64,000 bases of DNA, from positions 1 to 64,000 of the forward strand of contig NZ_JAODNV010000019.1 in NCBI RefSeq assembly GCF_025398195.1. The letters run 5' to 3'. The position numbers and the translations under genes were made by a program. Shown piece after piece: positions 16,611 to 27,752 of the stretch. Position 1 is the stretch's first letter, and each line of letters opens with the position of its first letter. A model generated the notes under the pieces. The model did not search any database. It saw only the letters and a program-made list of their open reading frames with translations, and was not told the origin of the DNA. This stretch comes from Chelativorans petroleitrophicus. GTDB lineage: Bacteria; Pseudomonadota; Alphaproteobacteria; Rhizobiales; Rhizobiaceae.

Positions 16611-17294
16611 CTATGCCTCAGGAGACAGCCATTCGCGCGCCGCATTCAGACATGCGACCACCTCGGCGTCGCTCGTCTGTTCGAAATTGTCGTAGTGGAG
16701 CCCTACCGCGCGGAAATGGTCCGGCACGCTGAGGCAGACGACCTCGTCTGCCTCGTCATGGAGCGACTCCAACGTGTCGCGCGGTGCAACTGGAACGGCA
16801 AGAACGATGCGGGCGGCGTTCGCTTTCCCGATGGCTTTGAGTGCCACCCGGACCGTGCCGCCCGTGGCAATGCCGTCATCGACCACGATGGCCGTCCGTC
16901 CGCTGAGCGGGATCGGGGCCCGGTCGGAGAAATATTGCGCCCGCCTGCGCTCGATCTCCTTGAGCTGCCGCTGCATCTCGGCTTCGATGTATTCGGCGGA
17001 AGGACGGACGATCTCCATCGCCTCGTCGTTGAGCACAAGCTGAGGCTCGCTGCCGTCCACCACCGCGCCGATGCCGTATTCGGGATGGCCGGGCGCGCCG
17101 AGCTTGCGCACCATGAGCAGGTCCAGAGGCGCTGCGAGCGCCTTGGCAACCTCGAAGGCCACCGGCACGCCGCCGCGCGGCAAGGCAAGCACGACCGGGC
17201 GCTCCTCTTTCAGATGCAGGAGTTCACCCGCCAGGCGCTGCCCCGCATCATGGCGGTCAACGAACTCAGTTTGGGAGCGGTGCATGAGGCTCAT
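16611..17294 (-). CDS. Phosphoribosyltransferase-family protein
   Basis: A 227-residue protein with the type I phosphoribosyltransferase core. The PRPP loop is TAIVVDDGIATGGTVR near residues 133-148 and the N-terminal part has the VVLALPRGGVPVAFEVAK segment typical of the COG1926 group. The ATG at 17294 follows GGGAGGGACA closely; a longer frame to 17444 is rejected. Substrate unknown. Such genes often sit among stress proteins in rhizobia, and a YciE-like gene follows divergently here. Confidence 0.85.
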   Translation of the reverse strand: MSLMHRSQTEFVDRHDAGQRLAGELLHLKEERPVVLALPRGGVPVAFEVAKALAAPLDLLMVRKLGAPGHPEYGIGAVVDGSEPQLVLNDEAMEIVRPSAEYIEAEMQRQLKEIERRRAQYFSDRAPIPLSGRTAIVVDDGIATGGTVRVALKAIGKANAARIVLAVPVAPRDTLESLHDEADEVVCLSVPDHFRAVGLHYDNFEQTSDAEVVACLNAAREWLSPEA

Positions 17295-17533
17295 CCTGTC
17301 CCTCCCGCGGGCGCCGTCAAGTGTAACGTTTCGCTCCGCAAAGAACATAGCGCGCTGCTGCGCTCCGCAGCGGCCATCGACGCATCCTCCAGGTCTCCAA
17401 CCCTTGTTGCGGAGGATTGTTCGGCGGGAAGCGAAAATCCCCATTTTGAGGAATCCCGAAGCGGCCGGGAACGCGCGGAGGGTAAGGCCGTTGATAGGGC
17501 TTCCCGTAAGCCGAAAATGAAGGAGACGCCAAA

Positions 17534-18028
17534 ATGCCAGGCCAAAGCCGCACTCTTGAAACGCTGATGCTTGAGACGCTGAAGGACATCTACCACGCCG
17601 AGAAACAGATCCTTCGCGCGCTGCCGAAGATGGCCAAGGCAGCCAGCTCCGATGAGTTGAGAAATGGCCTCGAACAACATCGCAAGGAAACGGAAGGTCA
17701 GATCGAGCGCCTCGAAAAGGTGTTCGAGGCCCTGGACAAGACGCCGCGTGGCAAGACCTGCGAGGCCATGCAAGGACTGATCGCCGAAGGCCAGGACATC
17801 ATGGAGGATTTTTCCAATTCCGATGCTCTGGACGCTGGACTGGTCGCCGCCAGTCAGGCCATCGAGCATTACGAGATTTCGCGCTATGGCACGCTACGCA
17901 CCTGGGCGCAGCAGCTCGGAATGGACGAGGCGGCAAAGCTCTTCGAGCAGAATCTCGAGGAGGAGAAGAAGACCGCCGCGATGCTGACGAAGATGGCGGA
18001 AGCAGAGGTCAACCGTCAGGCCGCATGA
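17534..18028 (+). CDS. YciE/YciF-like ferritin-fold protein (DUF892)
   Basis: A 164-residue, almost entirely helical protein matching DUF892: residues 8-30 (LETLMLETLKDIYHAEKQIL) start the first helix, and EQHRKETEGQIERLE and AIEHYEISRYGTL carry the Glu and His residues expected for a dinuclear metal site in a ferritin-like bundle. Family members are stress-induced; biochemical role uncertain. GGAGACGCC lies before the ATG. It has its own terminator downstream at about 18066. Confidence 0.88.
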   Translation: MPGQSRTLETLMLETLKDIYHAEKQILRALPKMAKAASSDELRNGLEQHRKETEGQIERLEKVFEALDKTPRGKTCEAMQGLIAEGQDIMEDFSNSDALDAGLVAASQAIEHYEISRYGTLRTWAQQLGMDEAAKLFEQNLEEEKKTAAMLTKMAEAEVNRQAA

Positions 18029-18065
18029 ACATGGCCGCAGAGCTTGCCTGCGGTTGCGAAAAGGA

Positions 18066-18101
18066 GGCTTCCGCAACGAGGCGTGCGGAGGCTTTCTTTT
18101 T
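18066..18101 (+). terminator. Terminator after the YciE-like gene
   Basis: GGCTTCCGCA (18066-18075) pairs with TGCGGAGGCT (18084-18093), followed by a T-rich tract to 18101. Confidence 0.7.
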
Positions 18102-18119
18102 GAATGCAGCTCGCTACAA

Positions 18120-18148
18120 CCTTCCTGCCTAATATGTAGGCAGGAAGG
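18120..18148. promoter_or_regulatory. Perfect 12-bp inverted repeat upstream of urtA
   Basis: CCTTCCTGCCTA (18120-18131) and TAGGCAGGAAGG (18137-18148) are exact inverse complements around a five-base spacer. No T run follows, so a simple terminator is less likely than a protein-binding site. It lies about 38 bases upstream of the sigma-54 promoter element, where an activator could bind. It does not match the NtrC consensus I know. Confidence 0.5.
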
Positions 18149-18184
18149 CACATTTGATTAAGAATTAGGCAAAACACTTCCCGG

Positions 18185-18202
18185 AAGGCACGCCCATTGC
18201 AA
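18185..18202 (+). promoter_or_regulatory. Sigma-54 (RpoN) promoter of the urt operon
   Basis: AAGGCACGCCCATTGCAA has GG at 18187-18188 and GC at 18199-18200 with exactly ten bases between them and the surrounding GGCACG-N4-TTGCA consensus. Transcription would start near 18212, about 100 bases before the urtA ATG. Sigma-54 control fits nitrogen-limitation control of urea uptake. Confidence 0.8.
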
Positions 18203-18313
18203 TATCGGCAGTGCCATCTCGTTGAAAAACCGTAAGCTTTCTGCAGCGCCGGAACTGGCACATCCGTTGCTTCGACTGTTCGGACCATATCGGCCGCAAA
18301 CAGGGGAAGTGCT

Positions 18314-19615
18314 ATGTATCTGAAGTCTAAAAGGCGCAGCCTGGTGATGGGAGCAGTCATCGTTTCGGGGATGCTGATGGCTGAACCGGGCTTTGCTCAG
18401 GAAGACACCATCAAGGTCGGCGTGCTTCACTCGCTCTCCGGAACCATGGCGATCTCGGAGACCACGCTGAAGGACGTCATGCTGATGCTCATCGAGGAGC
18501 AGAACAAGAAAGGCGGTCTTCTGGGCAAGAAGCTCGAAGCCGTGGTCGTCGATCCCGCATCGGACTGGCCACTCTTTGCCGAAAAGGCACGCGAATTAAT
18601 CTCGGTCCACGGTGTCGCTGCCGTATTCGGCTGCTGGACGTCCGTCTCGCGCAAGTCGGTGCTGCCCGTGTTCGAGGAGCTGAACTCCCTGCTCTTCTAC
18701 CCCGTCCAGTATGAGGGCGAAGAGAGCCAGCGCAACGTCTTCTATACTGGGGCGGCCCCGAACCAGCAGGCGATCCCCGCCGTCGACTACCTCATGAACG
18801 AGGAGGGCGTGGAGCGCTGGGTGCTCGCCGGCACCGACTATGTCTATCCGCAGACGACGAACAAGATTCTCCAGGCCTATCTGGAATCCAAGGGCGTGGC
18901 GCCCGAAGACATCATGGTCAACTACACGCCCTTCGGACATTCCGACTGGCAGACCATCGTCACCGACATCAAGAATTTCGGCTCCGCGGGCAAGAAGACG
19001 GCCGTGGTTTCGACCATCAATGGCGACGCCAACGTGCCCTTCTACAAGGAACTGGCCAATCAGGGGATCAAGGCGGAGGACATTCCGGTCGTGGCCTTCT
19101 CTGTAGGCGAGGAGGAACTCGCCGGCATCGATACCGGTCCGCTGGTCGGCCATCTCGCGGCATGGAACTATTTCCAGTCCGTCGAAAGCGAGGCGAATGC
19201 CGAGTTCATCGAAACCTGGCATGCTTTCACGGGTGATGAAAGCCGGGTCACGAATGATCCGATGGAGGCCCACTACATCGGGTTCAACATGTGGGTCAAA
19301 GCGGTGGAGAAGGCCGGTACGACCGATCCCGACGCCGTCATTGACGCCATTGTCGGCGTTTCCGTGCCGAACCTTTCGGGCGGATACTCCACGATGATGC
19401 CGAACCACCACATCACCAAGCCGGTGCTGATCGGCGAAATCCAGGACGACGGCCAGTTCGAGATCGTTTGGGAGACGCCGGGCTTGGTGGTCGGTGACGA
19501 ATGGTCCGATTACCTGCCCGATTCCAAGGACCTGATCGCCGACTGGCGCGCGCCGCTCTCCTGCGGAAACTTCAACGTCGCCACAGGCAAGTGCGGCGGC
19601 AAGGGCATCAACTGA
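18314..19615 (+). CDS. urtA: Urea ABC transporter, substrate-binding protein
   Basis: A 433-residue periplasmic binding protein of the branched-chain amino acid/amide class. A signal peptide (about 1-28, ending near PGFAQ) precedes IKVGVLHSLSGTMAISE. The body (FGCWTSVSRKSVLPVFE, VPNLSGGYSTMMPNHH) matches UrtA, and length is normal. It delivers urea to UrtBC. A Cys near the C-terminus (LSCGNFNVATGKCGGKG) gives a possible disulfide. First gene of urtABCDE behind a sigma-54 promoter, directly followed by the urease operon, which supports urea as substrate. Confidence 0.93.
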   Translation: MYLKSKRRSLVMGAVIVSGMLMAEPGFAQEDTIKVGVLHSLSGTMAISETTLKDVMLMLIEEQNKKGGLLGKKLEAVVVDPASDWPLFAEKARELISVHGVAAVFGCWTSVSRKSVLPVFEELNSLLFYPVQYEGEESQRNVFYTGAAPNQQAIPAVDYLMNEEGVERWVLAGTDYVYPQTTNKILQAYLESKGVAPEDIMVNYTPFGHSDWQTIVTDIKNFGSAGKKTAVVSTINGDANVPFYKELANQGIKAEDIPVVAFSVGEEELAGIDTGPLVGHLAAWNYFQSVESEANAEFIETWHAFTGDESRVTNDPMEAHYIGFNMWVKAVEKAGTTDPDAVIDAIVGVSVPNLSGGYSTMMPNHHITKPVLIGEIQDDGQFEIVWETPGLVVGDEWSDYLPDSKDLIADWRAPLSCGNFNVATGKCGGKGIN

Positions 19616-19627
19616 CCTGCCCCTCCG

Positions 19628-19659
19628 GGCCGGGGACGGGTACGCTTCCGCCCCCGGCC
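19628..19659 (+). other. Intercistronic hairpin between urtA and urtB
   Basis: GGCCGGGG (19628-19635) pairs with CCCCGGCC (19652-19659) in the 77-base gap. No T tract. Hairpins at this position commonly stabilise the binding-protein part of ABC transporter mRNAs so that more of it is made; that role is inferred. Confidence 0.5.
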
Positions 19660-19692
19660 GGAACGAAAATCCACCAATTGCGACCTGAGCCG

Positions 19693-21309
19693 ATGATGAT
19701 CTTGCGCGCCTTATGGATGCTTCTGCTGCCGCTGCTGCTCCTGCCGGGCGTTGCGCGCGGGCAGGATGCTCCGCTGGGCGAGATCATTGCAAGATTCGCC
19801 AATGTCGAGAAATTCGACCAGACGGAAGCTCTGGTGCGCGAGCTCGGCGCGACCGGCGATCCCGGGGTACGGCCCGTTCTGGAGGCGCTTGCCGAAGGAA
19901 ATCTCTACGTGCGCAAGGTCGACAACGCCATCTTCATCGTCCCCGGTTCCGGCAAGGTCCTGAAGCTCATCGATCCGCTCACGGGCGAAGAGGCCGACGA
20001 GGCATCCTCGTCCGCGCTCAAGAAGGTTCGGGTGAACAACGGGCTGCGGCGCCTCATTCGCGACGTGCTGAGCACGCTTACTCTCGGCGCAAAAAGCGCC
20101 GAAGCGCGCATGGCTGCCGCCGACACGATGTTCGCCAATCCCGATCCGGCAATGATCGAGGCGCTGGACGCGGCAATCGAAGCGGAGTCCGATCCTGCGG
20201 TGAAGCTGCGCATGGAGCGGGCGCGCGCCGCTGCTGTGGTGCTTTCCGATCTGCCTGAGAGCGACAAGATCGCGGCAATCGAACTGCTCGGCTCCCTCGG
20301 GGACCGGAGCGTGCTGTCTTTGCTCGCGACCGTCGAGGCCAATGCAGACGGCGATCTCCAGCGTGCCGCCGCGGACGCGATCGCGGAGATCAGGAGCGTG
20401 CTTGCCGCATGGGATGCGGCGCAGAACGTTTGGTTTGGCATCTCGCTCGGATCGGTGCTGCTGCTGGCAGCCATCGGCCTTGCCATCACCTTCGGCGTCA
20501 TGGGCGTCATCAACATGGCCCATGGCGAGATGGTAATGGTCGGCGCCTACACGACTTTCGTGGTTCAGGGGGCTGTCCACGCCTTCGCTCCTGCCCTGCA
20601 GGAGTGGTCTCTGGCCTTCGCGTTGCCGCTGGCCTTCCTCGTCGCGGGGGCGATCGGCGTTGCGATCGAACGCGGCATCATCCGCTTTCTCTACGGTCGG
20701 CCGCTGGAAACCCTGCTTGCCACCTGGGGCGTCTCGCTCGTTCTGCAGCAGGCCGTGCGCATGATCTTCGGGCCGAGCAACCGTGAGGTCGGAAATCCGT
20801 CCTGGATGTCGGGCAGCTTCGAGATTGGCCAGATGGTCATTACCTGGAACAGGCTCTGGATCGTCGCCTTCTCACTCGGCGTTTTCGTGCTGCTGCTGTT
20901 CGTCTTCAACCGCACGTCCTGGGGGCTGCACATGCGCGCGGTCACGCAGAACCGGCGCATGGCTTCATCCATGGGCATCCGTACGCCTTGGGTCGATGCC
21001 TTCACTTTCGGGCTCGGCTCGGGAATTGCCGGAATTGCCGGCGTGGCGCTCAGCCAGGTTGGCAATGTCTCGCCCAATCTCGGGCAGAGCTACATCATCG
21101 ATTCCTTCATGGTCGTGGTGTTCGGCGGCGTCGGCAATCTGTGGGGCACCTTGCTTGGCGCTTTTTCGCTGGGCATCGCCAACAAGTTCCTCGAACCCTA
21201 TGCCGGAGCAGTGCTGGGCAAGATCATCGTCCTGGTGCTGATCATCCTGTTCATCCAGAAGCGCCCGCGCGGTCTGTTCGCGCTCAAGGGCCGGGCGGTG
21301 GAAGCATGA
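19693..21309 (+). CDS. urtB: Urea ABC transporter, permease UrtB
   Basis: A 538-residue protein starting at the ATG at 19693 with a signal-like segment. Residues 25-240 form the soluble, alpha-helical N-terminal extension peculiar to UrtB, and from about 245 on it is a LivH-type permease with about eight membrane segments (GVINMAHGEMVMVGAY near 270). The extension explains the length, about 240 longer than LivH. Its stop overlaps the urtC start (ATGA). Confidence 0.92.
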   Translation: MMILRALWMLLLPLLLLPGVARGQDAPLGEIIARFANVEKFDQTEALVRELGATGDPGVRPVLEALAEGNLYVRKVDNAIFIVPGSGKVLKLIDPLTGEEADEASSSALKKVRVNNGLRRLIRDVLSTLTLGAKSAEARMAAADTMFANPDPAMIEALDAAIEAESDPAVKLRMERARAAAVVLSDLPESDKIAAIELLGSLGDRSVLSLLATVEANADGDLQRAAADAIAEIRSVLAAWDAAQNVWFGISLGSVLLLAAIGLAITFGVMGVINMAHGEMVMVGAYTTFVVQGAVHAFAPALQEWSLAFALPLAFLVAGAIGVAIERGIIRFLYGRPLETLLATWGVSLVLQQAVRMIFGPSNREVGNPSWMSGSFEIGQMVITWNRLWIVAFSLGVFVLLLFVFNRTSWGLHMRAVTQNRRMASSMGIRTPWVDAFTFGLGSGIAGIAGVALSQVGNVSPNLGQSYIIDSFMVVVFGGVGNLWGTLLGAFSLGIANKFLEPYAGAVLGKIIVLVLIILFIQKRPRGLFALKGRAVEA

Positions 21310-22508
21310 TGTCCTCAAGCTTGTTCGGCGGCGGCCTTGACCGGCGCATTCTCGGGCTGCTTGCCATTCTCACCAGCGCCGCGGTTCTGGTGCCGGTGCT
21401 CAATCTGGCGGTTCCGCCCACCAGCAGCTTCCACATTCCCACCTATGCCGTGGCCCTGCTCGGCAAATACCTCTGCTATGCGATGCTGGCGCTGTCGCTC
21501 GACCTCGTGTGGGGCTATTGCGGCATTCTGAGCCTCGGCCATGGCGCCTTCTTCGCCCTCGGCGGCTACGCCATGGGCATGTATCTGATGCGCCAGATCG
21601 GCACCCGCGGCGTCTACGGCCACCCTGTGCTCCCCGACTTCATGGTCTTCCTCAACTGGAAGGAGCTTCCCTGGTACTGGTACGGCTTCGACCAGTTCTG
21701 GTTCGCCGCACTCATGGTGATGCTGGTGCCGGGGCTTCTTGCCTTCGCCTTCGGCTGGCTTGCCTTTCGTTCGCGCGTCACCGGCGTCTATCTCTCAATC
21801 ATCACGCAGGCCATGACCTATGCGCTGCTCTTGGCCTTCTTCCGCAACGACATGGGCTTCGGCGGCAATAACGGCCTGACGGACTTCAAGGACATTCTCG
21901 GCTTCAGCCTTCAGGCGCCGACAACGCGCGCCGCGCTTTTCTCGATCAGCGCGCTGATGCTCGCAATCGCGGTGATCGTCACGGCGGTGCTCGTCAGCTC
22001 CAAATACGGAAAGCTGATGATCGCCGTGCGCGACGCCGAAAGCCGCACGCGGTTTCTCGGATGGCGGCCGGAAAACATCAAGCTTTTCGCCTTCACGGTA
22101 TCGGCCGTCATGGCGGGCATTGCAGGCGCGCTTTACGTTCCGCAGGTGGGCATCATCAATCCCAGCGAGTTCGCGCCGGCGAATTCCATCGAGATTGTGA
22201 TTTGGACGGCCGTGGGCGGGCGAGGGACCATCCTCGGCCCCGTCATCGGCGCCGTTGCCGTCAACTGGGGCAAGAGCTGGTTCACTGCTGCAATACCGGA
22301 ATTGTGGCTGTTCGCGCTTGGCGGGCTGTTCATCGCCGTCACACTGCTCCTGCCCAAGGGCATCGTCGGGACATGGGATGCGTGGCGCGCTGCACGCAGG
22401 GCGCGCCGTTCGGCGGGGAAGGGGACTTCGCAGGTCGAACCGCCCGTTGCCGAAGGCACAACCGCCCGAACCACCCGGCATTCCATCGAGCCGCAACCTG
22501 CCGAGTGA
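21306..22508 (+). CDS. urtC: Urea ABC transporter, permease UrtC
   Basis: A 400-residue LivM-type permease with about ten membrane segments and the ALSLDLVWGYCGILSLGHGA motif near residues 60-80. The ATG at 21306 overlaps the urtB stop by four bases. The hydrophilic Arg/Ala-rich C-terminal tail of about 35 residues is cytoplasmic. It pairs with UrtB to form the membrane channel. Confidence 0.92.
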   Translation: MMSSSLFGGGLDRRILGLLAILTSAAVLVPVLNLAVPPTSSFHIPTYAVALLGKYLCYAMLALSLDLVWGYCGILSLGHGAFFALGGYAMGMYLMRQIGTRGVYGHPVLPDFMVFLNWKELPWYWYGFDQFWFAALMVMLVPGLLAFAFGWLAFRSRVTGVYLSIITQAMTYALLLAFFRNDMGFGGNNGLTDFKDILGFSLQAPTTRAALFSISALMLAIAVIVTAVLVSSKYGKLMIAVRDAESRTRFLGWRPENIKLFAFTVSAVMAGIAGALYVPQVGIINPSEFAPANSIEIVIWTAVGGRGTILGPVIGAVAVNWGKSWFTAAIPELWLFALGGLFIAVTLLLPKGIVGTWDAWRAARRARRSAGKGTSQVEPPVAEGTTARTTRHSIEPQPAE

Positions 22509-22511
22509 CTG

Positions 22512-23258
22512 ATGACGAACACGAATACGATCCTCTATCTCGACGGCGTCTCGGTTTCGTTCGACGGGTTTCGCGCCATCAATAATCTCTCGCTGGTGCT
22601 CGACAGGGGCGAGATGCGCGCGATCATCGGCCCCAATGGCGCCGGCAAGACCACGATGATGGACATCATAACCGGCAAGACGCGGCCGGACACGGGCACC
22701 GTCTATTTCGACGGCACTCATGACCTGACCCGCTATGACGAAGCCGATATCGCCATGCTCGGCATCGGCCGGAAATTTCAGAAGCCGACCGTGTTCGAAA
22801 GCCATACGGTGGAGGACAACATCGCCCTCTCCCTCAAGGGGCCGCGCACTGTCCTGTCCACGCTTCTCAACCGGCGTTCTGCCGACGATGCCAGAAGGAT
22901 CGACGAGATTCTTGCCACCATCCGGCTGGAGGAGAGGCGCGACGAACTCGCCTGCAACCTGAGCCACGGCCAGAAGCAGTGGCTCGAGATCGGCATGCTG
23001 CTGGCACAGGACCCCAAGCTGCTTCTCGTAGACGAGCCGGTCGCGGGAATGACCGACGCGGAAACGGAAGAGACGGTCCGCCTGCTCAAGGATGTGGCGA
23101 AGCGCCATTCGGTGATCGTGGTCGAGCACGACATGCATTTCGTGCGCGAGCTTGGCGTCAAGGTCACCTGCCTGCACGAAGGCTCGGTGCTGTCGGAAGG
23201 AAGCCTCGATCACGTCTCGCAGGATCCGCGGGTGATCGAGGTCTATCTCGGGAGGTGA
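22512..23258 (+). CDS. urtD: Urea ABC transporter, ATP-binding protein UrtD
   Basis: A 248-residue ATPase of the LivG class. Walker A is GPNGAGKTT near residue 40, the signature is LSHGQKQWLEIG near 155 and Walker B is LLLVDEPVAGMT near 175. Note LSHGQ in place of LSGGQ, usual for UrtD. It is three bases behind urtC and overlaps urtE. Confidence 0.93.
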   Translation: MTNTNTILYLDGVSVSFDGFRAINNLSLVLDRGEMRAIIGPNGAGKTTMMDIITGKTRPDTGTVYFDGTHDLTRYDEADIAMLGIGRKFQKPTVFESHTVEDNIALSLKGPRTVLSTLLNRRSADDARRIDEILATIRLEERRDELACNLSHGQKQWLEIGMLLAQDPKLLLVDEPVAGMTDAETEETVRLLKDVAKRHSVIVVEHDMHFVRELGVKVTCLHEGSVLSEGSLDHVSQDPRVIEVYLGR

Positions 23259-23956
23259 TGATGCTCGAAATCACCGATGCAAGCCTCCACTATGGCGCCG
23301 CCCAGGCGCTGCGCCGGGTTTCGCTCAAGGCCGAGGCGGGCCGCATCACCTGCGTTCTGGGGCGCAACGGGGTGGGAAAGACCAGCCTGTTGAAGGCGGT
23401 GGCCGGTCATCATCCGCTGAGCGACGGCAGCATCTCCTTCGACGGCGAGACGATCAACAGACGTGCCGCCTACGACCGCGCCCGCCTGGGCATAGGCTTC
23501 GTGCCGCAGGGCCGCGAAATCTTTCCCCTGCTGACGGTTCGGGAAAATCTTGAAACCGGCTTTGCACCTTTGCCGAGATCACAACGTACCATTCCCGAAC
23601 ATGTTTTCGAGCTTTTCCCGGTTCTGGCGGACATGCTGTCGCGCCGCGGCGGGGATCTTTCGGGCGGCCAGCAGCAGCAGCTCGCGATCGGCCGCGCGCT
23701 CGTCATGCGGCCGAAGCTGCTCATCCTCGATGAGCCGACCGAAGGCATTCAACCGTCCATCATCAAGAATATCGGCCGCGCGATCACGTGGCTGCGCGAC
23801 ACGATGGGCATGACGATCCTGCTCGTCGAACAGTATCTCGATTTCGCGCGGGAGCTTGCGGATACCGTAGCAATAATGGATCGTGGCGAGATCGTTTTCA
23901 CCGGAAACGCGGCAAGCCTGGATGAGCCGGATGTACGCCGTCACCTCATGCTTTGA
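23258..23956 (+). CDS. urtE: Urea ABC transporter, ATP-binding protein UrtE
   Basis: A 232-residue LivF-type ATPase; the start is one of two adjacent ATGs (23258 or 23261), the first overlapping the urtD stop. Walker A is GRNGVGKTS, the signature LSGGQQQQLAIGRAL and Walker B LLILDEPTEGIQPSI. UrtE forms the heterodimer with UrtD. Only 40 bases separate it from ureD, so the urease genes may be read from the same transcript. Confidence 0.93.
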   Translation: MMLEITDASLHYGAAQALRRVSLKAEAGRITCVLGRNGVGKTSLLKAVAGHHPLSDGSISFDGETINRRAAYDRARLGIGFVPQGREIFPLLTVRENLETGFAPLPRSQRTIPEHVFELFPVLADMLSRRGGDLSGGQQQQLAIGRALVMRPKLLILDEPTEGIQPSIIKNIGRAITWLRDTMGMTILLVEQYLDFARELADTVAIMDRGEIVFTGNAASLDEPDVRRHLML

Positions 23957-23996
23957 GCCTTCCGGCAATTGGCTGCCCCTGGCTGAAGCAGCGACC

Positions 23997-24797
23997 ATGC
24001 CGAAGCTGCAGAGGGCGGGCGGGCATGCGCGTATCGCTTTCAAGCGACGCGAGGGCGCCACCAGCCTTGACCGGCTCTATCAGGAAGGCTGCTCCAAGAT
24101 CCGCCTGCCGCGCATGTCGGGTGCAGTACCTGAAGCCGTGCTGATCAACACGGCGGGAGGCCTCACCGGCGGCGACAGCCTGACTACGGAGATCTCCCTC
24201 CAAGCCGGCGCGCAGGCGGTCATGACCACACAGGCCTGCGAGCGCATCTACCGCTCGGTGGGCGGTGATGCCGAGGTTGCGACGCGCATTGAACTTTCTG
24301 AAGGCACGCGGCTCGACTGGCTGCCGCAGGAGACAATCCTGTTCGATGGCGGGCGCCTGTCGCGCCGCTTCGAGGCGGACCTTGCCGGAGGCGCGGAACT
24401 CCTCGCCGTCGAGGCGCTGGTGCTTGGCCGCGAAGCCATGGGCGAGACGGTCACCTCGGGCCTGTTCCGCGATCGTTGGCGCATCCGCCGGAACTGCAGA
24501 CTTCTCTTCGCGGACGACCTGCGCCTTTCCGGCGACATCGCCGCGCTGGCCGGTGAAAAGGCAACGCTCGGCGGCAACCGCGCCATCGCCACCATCCTCT
24601 TCGTCACCGAGGACGCGGACCAACTCATTGATGCGCTGCGCGACGCCATCGGTGGCGCGGGCGGTGCGAGCGCGTGGGACGGCAAGCTCGTGGCCCGCCT
24701 TGCCGCGCCCGACAGCCTGACGCTGCGCCGGTTTCTCATTCCCGCACTCGCGGTTCTCCTGGGCGGAAGAGCCCTACCCAAAGTCTGGCAGATCTGA
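23997..24797 (+). CDS. ureD: Urease accessory protein UreD
   Basis: A 266-residue scaffold protein for nickel insertion into urease, with the family motifs [11 protein letters not shown] near 45 and QACERIYRS near 80. The longer open frame to 23883 lies inside urtE; the ATG at 23997 is chosen. UreD binds the apo-urease and UreF/UreG. It is the first gene of the ure cluster and seven bases before ureA. Confidence 0.92.
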   Translation: MPKLQRAGGHARIAFKRREGATSLDRLYQEGCSKIRLPRMSGAVPEAVLINTAGGLTGGDSLTTEISLQAGAQAVMTTQACERIYRSVGGDAEVATRIELSEGTRLDWLPQETILFDGGRLSRRFEADLAGGAELLAVEALVLGREAMGETVTSGLFRDRWRIRRNCRLLFADDLRLSGDIAALAGEKATLGGNRAIATILFVTEDADQLIDALRDAIGGAGGASAWDGKLVARLAAPDSLTLRRFLIPALAVLLGGRALPKVWQI

Positions 24798-24804
24798 GTT
24801 TTCC

Positions 24805-25107
24805 ATGAACCTGACCCCAAGAGAAAAAGACAAGCTCCTCATCGCAATGGCCGCCATGGTCGCGCGGCGCAGGCTCGAGCGCGGCGTGAAGCTGAACCAT
24901 CCGGAAGCGGTCGCGCTCATCACCGACTTCGTCGTGGAGGGCGCGCGCGACGGCCGCTCCGTCGCCGAGCTGATGGAGGAAGGCGCGCATGTGCTCACCC
25001 GCGACCAGGTAATGGAGGGCGTTGCCGAGATGATCCACGACGTCCAGGTCGAGGCCACCTTTCCCGATGGCGTCAAGCTGGTGACGGTCCATCAGCCCAT
25101 TCGCTAA
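24805..25107 (+). CDS. ureA: Urease gamma subunit
   Basis: A 100-residue structural subunit with the family start [20 protein letters not shown] and the [19 protein letters not shown] segment. Length is exactly normal. It forms the UreABC heterotrimer with the genes at 25719 and 26030; unlike in many operons it is separated from ureB by a hupE/ureJ-like gene. Confidence 0.95.
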   Translation: MNLTPREKDKLLIAMAAMVARRRLERGVKLNHPEAVALITDFVVEGARDGRSVAELMEEGAHVLTRDQVMEGVAEMIHDVQVEATFPDGVKLVTVHQPIR

Positions 25108-25134
25108 CGCAGAACCAACCCGGAAGAATAAGCC

Positions 25135-25722
25135 ATGAAGCGCATCGCACTTACCCTCGGAGCCGTCGCCGCAACCTGCGGCCCTGCCTTCGCTCATCTC
25201 GATCCCGTGGAGCACGGCTCCTTCGCGGCGGGCTTCTCGCATCCGTTCGTCGGGACCGACCATGTGCTTGCCATGGTTGCCGTCGGCCTCTGGGCCTCGA
25301 TGCTGGGCGGACGTGCGATCCTCTCGGTCCCGGCCGCATTTGTCGCCTGCATGGCCGCAGGCTTTGCTGCCTCGCTGATGGCGCTGCCCCTGCCGCTCGT
25401 CGAGCCGGTCATTCTCGCATCGGTGATCGCCCTCGGTCTCATGGCAATGATCGCGCTGCGCGTTCCCGTGGTTGCCGCAGCCGCAATGGTCGGCTTCTTC
25501 GCCTTCTTCCATGGCCATGCGCACGGTTCTGAACTCGGCGCGGCGGGGGCGCTCACCTTCGCCCTCGGCTTCGCCGCTGCCACTGCTCTCCTCCATGCCG
25601 CCGGCATTGGCCTTGGCGTCCTCCTCGGCAAGGCCGGCCGCGCCTCATCCGGCAACGTCCTTGCCCGCCTTCTCGGCGCCGCGACCGCCCTCGGCGGTGC
25701 ATGGCTCGCGGTCGGAGCATGA
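25135..25722 (+). CDS. ureJ: HupE/UreJ-family membrane protein, probable nickel permease
   Basis: A 195-residue protein with a signal peptide and six to seven membrane segments. The family motif [12 protein letters not shown] near residues 37-48 contributes His and Asp for metal binding, and a second His-rich site is [12 protein letters not shown] near 120. HupE/UreJ proteins bring nickel into the cell for hydrogenase or urease; its place between ureA and ureB shows it serves urease here. Its stop overlaps the ureB start. Confidence 0.9.
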   Translation: MKRIALTLGAVAATCGPAFAHLDPVEHGSFAAGFSHPFVGTDHVLAMVAVGLWASMLGGRAILSVPAAFVACMAAGFAASLMALPLPLVEPVILASVIALGLMAMIALRVPVVAAAAMVGFFAFFHGHAHGSELGAAGALTFALGFAAATALLHAAGIGLGVLLGKAGRASSGNVLARLLGAATALGGAWLAVGA

Positions 25723-26029
25723 AGATGATCCCCGGCGAAATCATTCCGGCGGAGGGCGAGATCGTCCTCAACGAGGGCAAGGAGGCGATCACGCTGCGCG
25801 TCGCCAATCGGGGCGACCGCCCGGTGCAGGTTGGCTCCCACTACCACTTCTACGAAACCAACGAGGCGCTCGACTTCGACCGTGAAGCCGCACGCGGCAT
25901 GCGCCTCGACATTGCCGCAGGCACCGCGATCCGGTTCGAGCCGGGCCAGGCGCGCGAGGTGCGGCTGGTGCCGATCGGCGGCGCGCGCCGCATCTTTGGC
26001 TTCAACGGTCGAGTGACAGGACAGCTCTG

Positions 26030-26030
<1 letters not shown>
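25719..26030 (+). CDS. ureB: Urease beta subunit
   Basis: A 103-residue structural subunit from the ATG at 25719 (overlapping ureJ by four bases), with [18 protein letters not shown] and the [18 protein letters not shown] core. Normal length. The stop shares one base with the ureC start. Confidence 0.95.
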
Positions 26031-27742
<1,712 letters not shown>

Positions 27743-27752
27743 GGCGAGACGA

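Noticed and set aside
21795-23213. 472-codon minus-strand open frame
   Set aside because: Antisense to urtC and urtD.
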